From Marinococcus halotolerans DSM 16375 (GTDB lineage Bacteria; Bacillota; Bacilli; Bacillales; Marinococcaceae): a DNA stretch of 64,000 nt. Both the position numbers and the translations under genes were made by a program. The notes under the pieces are model-generated. The model was given only the letters and a program-made list of their open reading frames with translations, was not told where the DNA came from and searched no databases. Below are positions 16,400 to 24,547 of the stretch, piece by piece (the first letter of the stretch is position 1; every line of letters starts with the position of its first letter). The stretch covers positions 1-64,000 of the forward strand of contig NZ_ATVM01000012.1 in the NCBI RefSeq assembly GCF_000420725.1, read 5' to 3'.

Positions 16400-16631
16400 T
16401 AAACGGACCACAAAAATTCAGCGCATGAGTGAAGAAGCGCTGTATGAAGAGCTTCAAAAATTTGAACCCTTTATCCAGCAGGCGCTGCGCCAGACTTCCT
16501 ATCAGGAGCGCGAGGATCTTCAGCAGGAGCTCCGCCTGAAATGTATTGAAAAGATACTCACGTACGAACCGCCGGAAGTACCCGGCTTCTGGGAGTACAA
16601 ACGCCGCTATGAGCAGCAGGCGGAAGAATAA
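16389..16631 (+). CDS. RsoA-like sigma co-factor (region-2-like)
   Basis: 80 residues, close to the 79 of B. subtilis RsoA. A helical segment (FIQQALRQTSYQEREDLQQELRLKCIEKI) resembles the sigma region-2 core with its D-L-x-Q-E-L pattern. It would supply -10 recognition and core binding to the region-4 subunit encoded two genes upstream. The start has GGAGGA 8 bases upstream, inside the yvrJ-like gene. No oxalate decarboxylase gene (the main B. subtilis target) is near. Confidence 0.75.
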   Translation: MMTNKRTTKIQRMSEEALYEELQKFEPFIQQALRQTSYQEREDLQQELRLKCIEKILTYEPPEVPGFWEYKRRYEQQAEE

Positions 16632-16649
16632 ATCGGCCCGGCCGATAAA

Positions 16650-16686
16650 AAACAACCGGTCCGGCTCTTGGCCGGACCGGTTGGTA
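16650..16686 (-). terminator. Terminator after the hxlB-like gene
   Basis: Perfect 12-bp stem AACCGGTCCGGC/GCCGGACCGGTT with a 5-base loop; TGTTTTTTATC follows on the minus strand. Confidence 0.85.
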
Positions 16687-16694
16687 CATATGTG

Positions 16695-17255
16695 CTACTC
16701 CATATTGGAGTGGCGTCTTGCCATCTGCTCATAGTCAGCTTCACCACCCACGTGGACAGCAGTAATAATCAGACCGTCCAGTATCAGGTGCAGACTCTGG
16801 TCGAATTGATTTCCCAATGGCTGAATCGTTTCGGGCTCGTGCTCCAGCCGCTTTTTTGTTGCTGCAGGAACATCAATAAAAGTATCGCAGATCTTTCCCA
16901 GGGAAGACTCCCGGTTGGTGGAGCAGATCAAAAGCTCTGCTCCGCTTTTTTTCGCCTGTTCCGCCGTATGAACGAGAATCGAAGTATTTCCCGATCCGGA
17001 TAATACCACGAGTAAGTCTCCCTCATCCACAGAAGGAGTGATGGTCTCCCCCACGACAAACACGTTATATCCACTGTGCATGAGCCGCATCGCAAACATC
17101 TTTCCGACAAGTCCGGAACGCCCCTCTCCGGCTACAAAAATTCTCGAAGCCTGGTTAAGCTGTGCAGCAGCCTGTTCCACTTCCTCTGCACGCACGCTGC
17201 CAACAACCTCTGTTATTTCCCGGGAAATAGTGTTTAACACATGTTCTGCGTTCAT
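16695..17255 (-). CDS. hxlB: 6-phospho-3-hexuloisomerase-like SIS-domain protein
   Basis: 186 residues, the usual length of HxlB/PHI. The SIS sugar-isomerase fold shows FVAGEGRSGLVGKMFAMRLMH and VVLSGSGNTSILVHTAEQAK. In the ribulose-monophosphate pathway it converts 3-hexulose-6-phosphate to fructose-6-phosphate. It overlaps the HxlA-like gene by 4 bases and is last in the TRAP/kinase operon. In that setting it may act on a related keto-sugar phosphate rather than in formaldehyde detoxification. Confidence 0.88.
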   Translation of the reverse strand: MNAEHVLNTISREITEVVGSVRAEEVEQAAAQLNQASRIFVAGEGRSGLVGKMFAMRLMHSGYNVFVVGETITPSVDEGDLLVVLSGSGNTSILVHTAEQAKKSGAELLICSTNRESSLGKICDTFIDVPAATKKRLEHEPETIQPLGNQFDQSLHLILDGLIITAVHVGGEADYEQMARRHSNME

Positions 17256-17878
17256 AGTCTTTCTGCCTCCGATCGTATGCGTTCTGCTGCCGCCCGCGGG
17301 TTTTCGCTTTTAGTAATAGCGCCTCCGATAATAATTACGTCCGGACGCGCATCCTTGATTTTGTGAAGAGTATCTGCCTTTAAGCCGCCGGCTGCTGACA
17401 CCTCCCAGTGCGGAAATGCCCGCAGCAGCCTGTAATAATTACTGTCGCCCGTTCCTGCCTGCTGCATGTCTTTACCTATATGCAGCGATGCGCTGCGGAT
17501 GCCAAGCTTGTCGAGCTCCTCAAGGCGCTGTTTTTCCTGCACATTCAACAGATCCACAAAGGCCTTTTTGCCGTATTCTTCAGCAGTTTCCAGCACGGCC
17601 TGAATAGAAGCATCTGACGCAAAAGCCATTACCGTCGTTACATCTGCGCCTGCCTCAAAGGCCTGGATTGTTTCTGCTCTGGCTGCATCGCAAGTCTTCA
17701 TATCGGCAACCAGCACTTTATCCGGATATTCCTGCTTCATCTGCCGGACGATGTCCATCCCGTATTCTTTAATGACTCCGGTTCCTATTTCAATCCAGTC
17801 GATATATGCTTCGGTTTGATGAACGATCGAAAAACAATCGTCCCATGGTAACCGGTCCAACGCCAGCTGTATGTTCAT
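17252..17878 (-). CDS. hxlA: 3-hexulose-6-phosphate synthase-like aldolase/decarboxylase (HxlA/UlaD superfamily)
   Basis: 208 residues of the orotidine-monophosphate-decarboxylase superfamily (NIQLALDRL; VEIGTGVIK-like start). Its signature D-x-K-x-x-D is present as VADMKTCDAARAE. Canonical HxlA reads ADLKIMDA, and the later H-T-G-Y-D-L-Q block is here HIGKDMQQAG, so it is a divergent member. The superfamily includes formaldehyde-fixing HPS and 3-keto-L-gulonate-6-phosphate decarboxylase. Because it sits between a KDG-type kinase and an HxlB-like isomerase, its true substrate is open. Confidence 0.8.
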   Translation of the reverse strand: MNIQLALDRLPWDDCFSIVHQTEAYIDWIEIGTGVIKEYGMDIVRQMKQEYPDKVLVADMKTCDAARAETIQAFEAGADVTTVMAFASDASIQAVLETAEEYGKKAFVDLLNVQEKQRLEELDKLGIRSASLHIGKDMQQAGTGDSNYYRLLRAFPHWEVSAAGGLKADTLHKIKDARPDVIIIGGAITKSENPRAAAERIRSEAERL

Positions 17879-17889
17879 TGCTTCCTCCT

Positions 17890-18843
17890 TTAACGTTCCA
17901 CGCGTTCTTCGTTCCCAAGCGCTGCCTCCACTTCCTCTAAAAGCGGCAGCCCTTCATTGTCGCCTGCTACCTGCACCACTTTTGCCCCGGCCGTCGAACC
18001 GGTTTTCAATGCCTTTTCCAGCGGATAGCCCTGCAGCAGGCCGTACAGAAATCCGGCGTTAAAACCGTCTCCTGCACCTACGGTGTCAGCCACCTTTTCT
18101 ACCTTTTCCGCCGTCTGATGTACGGCTTCACTGCTTCCGCTTTTTCCCGATGCTCCTGCACTGCCGTCTTTAATAATGACACGGTCAATGCCGTACGATT
18201 GAAAAGAAGCAAGGTGCTCTTCTACTGCCTGTACGCCAAACAGCATATCCGCTTCCTCCCTTCCACTCAGCATAAGATCTACGTATGGAAGCAGTGACCG
18301 GATCGCCTCCCCGGCCTCTTCTTTGCTCCAAAGGCGCAGACGGATGTTTGGGTCCATAGCTGTAAGCACTCCCTGTTCTCTTGCAAAGCGTAAGGCCTCC
18401 CGGAGCATTTCCACGTTTTCCGGGCGGAGTGAAGCAAACACCCCGGTAATATAAAACACCTTCGGCTGCCCGTTCAGCTGCTCTTTAATGTGCTGTAGCG
18501 TTATCTCTTCTGTCGGGGACGGAAAACGGTAGTAAAACGTACGTCCGTTTCCGTTTTCGAGCGTTTCTTTAAAATTTACGGGAGTAGCATAGTTGTCTTC
18601 CAGGGCTATTCCCGAAACGTCAATTCCTTCCCCCCGCAGGGTGTTAAAAATATGGCGTCCGAATTCATCGCGGCCCAGACGGCTGATCATGCCGGTACGT
18701 ATCCCGAGGCGGGCGCAGCCAATGGCCACGTTCAGCTCGGCCCCGCCGATTTTCCGTTCAAACTCAGTCGTAAAGCGCATCGGCCCGCGCTGTTTCGGAT
18801 TCATTGTAATCATTGCGTCACCAATTGTAAGGATGTCCTGCAT
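17890..18843 (-). CDS. PfkB-family sugar kinase, 2-keto-3-deoxygluconate kinase-like
   Basis: 317 residues. Substrate motif KIGGAELNVAIGCARLG, the KdgK-like stretch MDPNIRLRLWSKEEA, and the ATP/anion-hole motif DTVGAGDGFNAGFLYG. KDG kinases make 2-keto-3-deoxy-6-phosphogluconate, but no KDPG aldolase lies nearby. I chose the ATG at 18843 (MQDILTIGD) because GGAGG sits 8 bases before it, inside the longer frame. It follows the TRAP large permease by 17 bases. Confidence 0.87.
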   Translation of the reverse strand: MQDILTIGDAMITMNPKQRGPMRFTTEFERKIGGAELNVAIGCARLGIRTGMISRLGRDEFGRHIFNTLRGEGIDVSGIALEDNYATPVNFKETLENGNGRTFYYRFPSPTEEITLQHIKEQLNGQPKVFYITGVFASLRPENVEMLREALRFAREQGVLTAMDPNIRLRLWSKEEAGEAIRSLLPYVDLMLSGREEADMLFGVQAVEEHLASFQSYGIDRVIIKDGSAGASGKSGSSEAVHQTAEKVEKVADTVGAGDGFNAGFLYGLLQGYPLEKALKTGSTAGAKVVQVAGDNEGLPLLEEVEAALGNEERVER

Positions 18844-18860
18844 CTTTGCTGCCTCCATTC

Positions 18861-20141
18861 TTATTCAAATGCATTCGGCAGCCACATGAAAATGCCCGGC
18901 ACGAATGCAATTACTAAAATCACAACCAGAATCATGCCAATGTACGGAATCGTCGCTTTAAAGGAGCGGCTGATGGAAAGCCCGCCAATCGCACTTGCAA
19001 GCAGCAGACACAGACCGTACGGCGGTGTCACAAGGCCTACAGCCAGACACATGAGTACGACAATTCCGAGATGAATCGGATCGAGGCCAAGCTCTGATGC
19101 CGCCGGCAGTATAATAGGCACAAACAAAATGATCGAAGGCACGGTATCCATAAACATGCCGACAAATAAGAACAAAGCGATAATCAGCACAATCAGAAGC
19201 CACGCGTACGGCACCGATTCCTGGAAAAAGGATGAAATGTGGGCTGGAATATTGTTAAAGCTGATCAGCCGTCCAAGCGACGTGGCGGTCGCCAGCGCAA
19301 ACAGCGTAAGCGAGCTGAGCTTCAATGTTTCAATAACGATCTCCGGCATATCCCGCAGGCGGATGCTTTTGTAAAAAAAGAACGCCAGAATAAATGAATA
19401 AATGCAGGCGATAATCGACGCTTCGGTCGGTGTCACAAAGCCACCCATGATGCCGACGAGAATAATAATCGGCGTAAGCAGCGGCGGAAAGCTCCGGATG
19501 CCGTGTTTGACAATCGCCTTTGTATCGAGCCGGTCATGCTTCGGATAATTATTTTTCTTTGAGATGATTGATATAAACACCATTAAGCCAACGCCGATTA
19601 ATAGTCCTGGAATAATCCCGCCGATAAACATCTGACCAATCGACACTCCGGCCAGGCTTCCGTAAATAACCATTGGAATCGATGGAGGAATGATCATGCC
19701 CATCGTGGAGGATGCGGCGGTTACAGCCACTGACGTTTCTGTGCTGTACTTTTCTTTTTTCATGCTTGGGATCAGAATCTTTCCCACTCCGGCCGTATCA
19801 GCCGTGGACGCTCCGGATATGCCTCCGAAAAACATGGAAACAACGACGTTGGAGTGGGCGAGGCCCCCGCGGATATGACCGACGAGGGACACCGCAAACT
19901 GGATAAGCCGCTCGGATATTTTTCCCCGGTTCATGATGTTTGCTGCAAAGATAAACAGCGGTACAGCAAGTAAAATAAAGGAGTTCAGGCCGACAAACAT
20001 TTGCTGAATAACGGCTTCAAGCGGCACCGTACCCATAACGAGAAAGCCGATATAACTCACAATGCCAATCACAAAGGCAATAGGGATGCCTAGAACCATC
20101 AATATTAAAAAGAGCAGTATAAGTCCGATCGCGGTTATCAT
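18861..20141 (-). CDS. dctM: TRAP transporter large permease (DctM family)
   Basis: 426 residues, about twelve membrane helices (GIPIAFVIGIVSYIG; ISGASTADTAGVGKILIPSM; TPPYGLCLLL). The G-x-x-x-G-S/A-S-x-A-D-T block is typical of DctM. It forms the Na+- or H+-driven channel for organic or sugar acids delivered by the DctP-type protein. It overlaps the small permease gene by 4 bases. Confidence 0.94.
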   Translation of the reverse strand: MITAIGLILLFLILMVLGIPIAFVIGIVSYIGFLVMGTVPLEAVIQQMFVGLNSFILLAVPLFIFAANIMNRGKISERLIQFAVSLVGHIRGGLAHSNVVVSMFFGGISGASTADTAGVGKILIPSMKKEKYSTETSVAVTAASSTMGMIIPPSIPMVIYGSLAGVSIGQMFIGGIIPGLLIGVGLMVFISIISKKNNYPKHDRLDTKAIVKHGIRSFPPLLTPIIILVGIMGGFVTPTEASIIACIYSFILAFFFYKSIRLRDMPEIVIETLKLSSLTLFALATATSLGRLISFNNIPAHISSFFQESVPYAWLLIVLIIALFLFVGMFMDTVPSIILFVPIILPAASELGLDPIHLGIVVLMCLAVGLVTPPYGLCLLLASAIGGLSISRSFKATIPYIGMILVVILVIAFVPGIFMWLPNAFE

Positions 20142-20632
20142 TTTTTATTCACCTCCACGATATTTTGGTAGTGACGCCAGTGGTCCATCGCATTCTGAAA
20201 CGCAAACAGCATAATCCCTGCCCCGGCAATTGGCACAGGCAGCCAGATGAAAAATTGACTGACGCCCGGCAGGTAGTTCAGCGTCCAGCTGCTGAACTGC
20301 ATTGTTATCTGGACCCCGTGGATCACAAACGCGAGACCGAACAGGATTAAAAAGAAATGAATGACTACCTGGAGCGCGAGCAGATACTTGCCGGACAGCT
20401 TCTCCAAAAGGATGCTCACAGTAAAATGCTGGCGTTCTCTAACCATTGCCGCTGCTCCGAGAAGCACCATCCATATAAAGGCATATGTGGCCACCTCGGC
20501 TGACCAGAGAAAGGCGACGCCTGGAATATAGCGGGTCATCACCTGCAGCGCTACGCATATAAAGAAAACAGAAAAAGCAGCTGCGCCTCCCCACAAAAAC
20601 ATTCGCTGTATTGTATCGATAAATGCTCTCAT
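20138..20632 (-). CDS. dctQ: TRAP transporter small permease (DctQ family)
   Basis: 164 residues with four membrane helices. The conserved DctQ features W-S-A-E-V and RERQHFTVSILLEKL are visible. It partners the large permease, with which it overlaps. Confidence 0.93.
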   Translation of the reverse strand: MRAFIDTIQRMFLWGGAAAFSVFFICVALQVMTRYIPGVAFLWSAEVATYAFIWMVLLGAAAMVRERQHFTVSILLEKLSGKYLLALQVVIHFFLILFGLAFVIHGVQITMQFSSWTLNYLPGVSQFFIWLPVPIAGAGIMLFAFQNAMDHWRHYQNIVEVNKK

Positions 20633-20644
20633 CTTCTTACCCTC

Positions 20645-21652
20645 CTATTCATCCTTTAGTTCCTGGACCCGCTCGTATTCTTCTTCCATCCCGAGGTTTT
20701 CTACAGCATCCCTGCGTACGTCTTCCGTCTGCTCTGTAAAGGCTTCCTTATCCACCTCATTGATTTCCATGCCTTCTTCCTGAAGCTTTTCTTTGTACTC
20801 ACTGGCCAATTCCTCATCAGTGGCACGCGCAGTTTCAGTCGCTTCCCTTACCGCTGTATCAACTGCTTCCTGCTGCTCGGCATTCATACCGTCATACGCC
20901 TCCTGGGTCGTGAAAAACACCCGTGTCGTAACGTCGTGCTCCGTGAGTGACAGATGATCCGCTACTTCGTAGTGGCTGGCTAAATAAATGTTGGTAAAAT
21001 CATTTTCCGCTGCATCCGTCAATCCGTTCTGAAGCGCCTGATACATTTCATTCCAGGCTACACTCGTCGGCTGTGCTCCGAGCGCCTGCCACGTATCCGT
21101 CACTACCGGTGAATCCTGGGTCCGGACTGTCTTATTTTCCAGGTCCTCCGGCGTTTCCACCGGCTGCGTTCCGTAATAATTGCGTGTGCCTGCCGACCAG
21201 TAATCGAGCACTTTAAAGTTTGATTTTTCTTCCGTCACGCGTGCTACTTCATCGCCTACCTCGCCGTCTACCACTCGCTTCCAGTGCTCCCGGTCTTCAA
21301 ACAAATACAAAATGGAGAAAAAATCTACTTCCTTTACTTTCTGGGCCAGATAGCCGGGAGAAGCTACCACCAGGTCCACTGAGCCCGTCTCCGCGCTCTG
21401 GGCAAGCTCTGCTTCACTTCCGCCAAGCGATCCGTTCGTGTGTACCTCCACCGTGACGCTTCCATCGCTTTCTTCTTCTACGACTTCTTTAAATTCTCTC
21501 AGCCCAACAGCGTAGGGACTCTGATCATCAAGCTGGGTGGCGGCCACTAAATGAACATTTTCTTCTGCCCCGGCCGTGCTATCCGTACTGCTGCTGCAGC
21601 CTGCCAGTATTCCAGCGGTGAGCGCCATCATGGTAACGCTTACTTTTTTCAT
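20645..21652 (-). CDS. dctP: TRAP transporter substrate-binding lipoprotein (DctP family)
   Basis: 335 residues. Lipoprotein signal MKKVSVTMMALTAGILAGC. DctP motifs include the conserved Arg region (NKTVRTQDSPVVTDTWQALGAQPTSVAWNEMYQALQNGLTDAAEN), which in the family contacts the substrate carboxylate. This points to an organic or sugar acid substrate. The sequence is very acidic. First structural gene after the LacI gene (16-base gap). Confidence 0.93.
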   Translation of the reverse strand: MKKVSVTMMALTAGILAGCSSSTDSTAGAEENVHLVAATQLDDQSPYAVGLREFKEVVEEESDGSVTVEVHTNGSLGGSEAELAQSAETGSVDLVVASPGYLAQKVKEVDFFSILYLFEDREHWKRVVDGEVGDEVARVTEEKSNFKVLDYWSAGTRNYYGTQPVETPEDLENKTVRTQDSPVVTDTWQALGAQPTSVAWNEMYQALQNGLTDAAENDFTNIYLASHYEVADHLSLTEHDVTTRVFFTTQEAYDGMNAEQQEAVDTAVREATETARATDEELASEYKEKLQEEGMEINEVDKEAFTEQTEDVRRDAVENLGMEEEYERVQELKDE

Positions 21653-21668
21653 CGTTCAAAACCTCCTT

Positions 21669-22685
21669 TTATATTTTTTCTTCAGTAGAATCCCGTACAT
21701 GAAAAGTCGTCTGATACACATATTCACGGCTCAATTTCTCGGCCGGCACGCCGTCGTTCACCTGCTCCAGCAGAAGCTCTGCTGCTTTTTCCCCCATTTG
21801 GTAGGCCGGCTGCTCGATGGTCGTCAGCGAGGGGGTAAAGAAAGCTGCGTATTCTACTTCATCAAACGTCACCAGGGCAAGATCCTCAGGAATATTGAGC
21901 TGATTTTCTTTGGCAAATGTCAGTGCTTCTACGAGCATGCGGTCGTTAGAGATAAACAGCGCGTCCGGAGGCTGCTGCTGATTCATCATATCCTTCAGCG
22001 CCTCCTGGGCGCCGCTCACTTCCCCGTGATATGCAAGCTTTTCGTTTTCAGCGATACCCGCTGCCTTCAGCGCGTCCGCAAAGCCGCGGAAGCGTTCTTT
22101 TCTTGTATTCATTTTCAGCTCCGGACCGATAAAACCAATTCTCCGGTAGCTCCTGCCTGCTAAATGCTTTACCGCTTCGTACGAAGCCTTGTAATTATTC
22201 ACCACGACAGAGGGAACTTCTGACTGATCTACCGTCCTGTCCAGAAATACTAACGGAATTTGATAGCTTAGAATGTCTTCATAGTTTTTTCGGTCCTGGC
22301 TGCTTGGAATAATAATCATTCCGTCAATCTGCTTTGCCATCAGCATGTCGATATACTGTTTTTCTTTCGTTTCATCGTCATCGGCATTGCAGATGATGAC
22401 GTGGTAATTGTATTTAATGCACATATCTTCAATTGCTCTGACCACAAGCGTAGAAAACCGGTGTACTACGTTTGCTATAATAACGCCGATCGTGGTCGTT
22501 TTTTGCTGCTTCAGTCCTCTTGCAATCGCATTGGGCCGGTAGTTTAACCGGGAAATAGCCTGCTCGATACGTTCTTTTGTTTCTTCGCCCATGTATGTAA
22601 AACGGCCGTTCATAAACTGGGATACGGTGCTTATGGAAACATTAGCTTCTTTTGCCACATCACGCAGCGTCACATTTTTACGCAT
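21669..22685 (-). CDS. LacI-family regulator of the TRAP/kinase/hxl operon
   Basis: 338 residues. Helix-turn-helix VTLRDVAKEANVSISTVSQFMNG, hinge RPNAIARGLKQQKTTTIGV and a sugar-binding-type sensor. It is the first gene of the operon on the minus strand. Two operator-like palindromes sit 15-39 bases before its start, which suggests it controls itself and the downstream genes. The inducer is presumably the TRAP substrate or its phosphate. Confidence 0.92.
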   Translation of the reverse strand: MRKNVTLRDVAKEANVSISTVSQFMNGRFTYMGEETKERIEQAISRLNYRPNAIARGLKQQKTTTIGVIIANVVHRFSTLVVRAIEDMCIKYNYHVIICNADDDETKEKQYIDMLMAKQIDGMIIIPSSQDRKNYEDILSYQIPLVFLDRTVDQSEVPSVVVNNYKASYEAVKHLAGRSYRRIGFIGPELKMNTRKERFRGFADALKAAGIAENEKLAYHGEVSGAQEALKDMMNQQQPPDALFISNDRMLVEALTFAKENQLNIPEDLALVTFDEVEYAAFFTPSLTTIEQPAYQMGEKAAELLLEQVNDGVPAEKLSREYVYQTTFHVRDSTEEKI

Positions 22686-22699
22686 ATCTTCCCTCCTGA

Positions 22700-22724
22700 T
22701 AAAACGTTTTAGTAAAACGATTTA
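22700..22724 (-). promoter_or_regulatory. Tandem LacI-type operators before the TRAP operon
   Basis: TAAAACGTTTTA (22700-22711) is a perfect 12-bp palindrome. TAAAACGATTTA (22713-22724) is a second copy with one changed base, 13 bases centre to centre. The central CG step is typical of LacI-family operators. Confidence 0.65.
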
Positions 22725-22840
22725 TTTCATTCTAAAAGATACATTTCTAAATTGCAAACGCTTTATTAATTTTTTTGCCTTTCGTAATCGTTTCCAGGGT
22801 TTACCTTTATCCAAATACTTCGTATACTGGTAAAGCTGCA

Positions 22841-22860
22841 ATTAGTTAGCATGCTAATTA
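22841..22860. promoter_or_regulatory. Palindromic operator before the MarR gene
   Basis: TTAGCATGCTAA (22846-22857) is a perfect 12-bp palindrome within a longer AT-rich near-palindrome, 28 bases before the start codon. MarR proteins usually bind such sites over their own promoter. Confidence 0.65.
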
Positions 22861-22884
22861 AATTCAAAAGGAGCTTTCTTTTCT

Positions 22885-23307
22885 ATGGAATCAGATCAGC
22901 TTGTTCATATGATTCATCAGCGGGCGCGTACGCTCTCGAACACGCTAAACGAAACGCTTGCCCCGTTTGGGCTGTCTCATGCGCAGTATATGATTATGTA
23001 TGTGCTTGATACCGGCGGGCCGTCTACCCAGGCGCATATGCGGAAATATCTGCAGGTGGAAGCGCCGACGATTGCCCGCACCATTGCCACGATGGAACGC
23101 AACGGCTGGATTGAAAAACGTGCCGGTTCAGACCGGCGCACGCAGATCATTCACCTCACCGATACCACGAAAAAGATGCTTCCCGGAATTAAAGAACGGG
23201 TGGCAGAGGCAGAGAGGCGTTCTCTAACGCAGCTGTCAGACCGGGAACGAAAAGATCTGCATGAGCTGCTTGGAAAAATTACGAACGAAAGGAGCGTGGA
23301 ACAATGA
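22885..23307 (+). CDS. MarR-family transcriptional regulator
   Basis: 140 residues. The winged helix-turn-helix reads LGLSHAQYMIMYVLD-like then QVEAPTIARTIATMERNGWIEKRAGSDRRTQIIHLTD, with the DxRxx wing motif. It overlaps the following MFS gene by 4 bases, so it likely represses the efflux pump until a drug or metabolite binds. RBS AAAGGAGC. Confidence 0.92.
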   Translation: MESDQLVHMIHQRARTLSNTLNETLAPFGLSHAQYMIMYVLDTGGPSTQAHMRKYLQVEAPTIARTIATMERNGWIEKRAGSDRRTQIIHLTDTTKKMLPGIKERVAEAERRSLTQLSDRERKDLHELLGKITNERSVEQ

Positions 23308-24497
23308 GCCGGCACGACCATCCCATATGGACAAAGGATTTTATTAGTATCACGATTACCAATTTCATGGTTTTCACCGTATTTTATTCTCTTTTAACTA
23401 CACTGCCCCTTTTTGTTACTGGCAGTCTCGGCGGCACCAGTGCCCAGGGCGGGCTCATCGTCACGATTATGCTTGTGGCCACCATCATCACCCGGGTGTT
23501 CGCCGGCAAAATCATGGAAAAAACCGGACGTAAACGGGCGTTGGTCTGGGGGGCCGCTGCGTTTGTTATTTGTACTTTTTTATACCTTTTTATCGATACG
23601 TACACGGGGCTGCTGCTGCTCCGGTTTATACACGGCATCCCCTTTGGCATTTTGAGTACAGCTACCGGTGCTATCGCTGCCGATGTTATTCCCAACGAGC
23701 GTCGCGGGGAGGGCCTTGGTTATTTCACTACCTCTATGAATGTGGCCGTCGTTATCGGGCCGTTCATCGGACTGACGCTGATACAGTTTGCTCCTTTTGC
23801 CCTTTTATTTGTACTGCTTGGCGTGTTTATGATTATTGGCGTCTGGTGTGCCGCCATTGCCCGCGATCCAGGAATCCCTGCCGCGCCGCTTACTGAAAAA
23901 AAGAAGCTCTCCATTCATGATTTTATTGAACTGCGGGCGCTTCCAATTGCGTCTATCGGGCTGCTTGCTTCTTTTTCCTACGCGGGCGTCATTTCATACA
24001 TGTCCCTGTTCGCCGAAGCAGCAGGTCTGATTCAGGTATCGAGTTTCTTTTTTCTTGTGTTCGCTGTAGTCGTCATTGCTTCACGTCCGGTGGCCGGGCC
24101 GTTATTTGATACCCGAGGGCCCGGAACTGTTCTGTACCCTTGTCTGCTGATTTTTGCCATCGGCCTCGTAACGCTCAGCTTTACCACTGCCGGCTGGATG
24201 CTGCTGTTGTCTGCCGCGTTGATCGGACTTGGCTACGGCACGCTTCTGCCCGGTTTTCAAACAATGTCCATTCAGGCGGCTGAGCCGCACCGAAGCGGGC
24301 ATGCAACAGCTACATTTTTTATAATGTTTGACTCCGGCATCGCTCTTGGCTCCTTTTTTCTCGGACTTTTAGTGAACGCTGTCGGCTATCAGTATTTATA
24401 TCAAATTACAGCAGGCATTATACTGCTGACGATGGGAGCTTTATTTTTGTATTTCCGTAAGTCGTCGGTCTATTCCTACGAAGAAAAAAGAGTATAG
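23304..24497 (+). CDS. MFS efflux transporter (DHA1-like)
   Basis: 397 residues, twelve predicted membrane helices. Motif-A-like segment GKIMEKTGRKRALVWG lies between TM2 and TM3 and a motif-C-like segment (MNVAVVIGPFIGLTLIQF) in TM5, as in drug exporters. Translationally coupled to the MarR gene. The substrate cannot be told. Confidence 0.9.
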   Translation: MSRHDHPIWTKDFISITITNFMVFTVFYSLLTTLPLFVTGSLGGTSAQGGLIVTIMLVATIITRVFAGKIMEKTGRKRALVWGAAAFVICTFLYLFIDTYTGLLLLRFIHGIPFGILSTATGAIAADVIPNERRGEGLGYFTTSMNVAVVIGPFIGLTLIQFAPFALLFVLLGVFMIIGVWCAAIARDPGIPAAPLTEKKKLSIHDFIELRALPIASIGLLASFSYAGVISYMSLFAEAAGLIQVSSFFFLVFAVVVIASRPVAGPLFDTRGPGTVLYPCLLIFAIGLVTLSFTTAGWMLLLSAALIGLGYGTLLPGFQTMSIQAAEPHRSGHATATFFIMFDSGIALGSFFLGLLVNAVGYQYLYQITAGIILLTMGALFLYFRKSSVYSYEEKRV

Positions 24498-24515
24498 CCT
24501 CTATAATTTTTCGCA

Positions 24516-24547
24516 CAAAAAAAGCAGGAGAGCTCCTGCTTTTTTTG
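24516..24547. terminator. Bidirectional terminator
   Basis: AGCAGGAG/CTCCTGCT stem flanked by runs of A and T, between the converging MFS and AAA-regulator genes. Confidence 0.88.
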
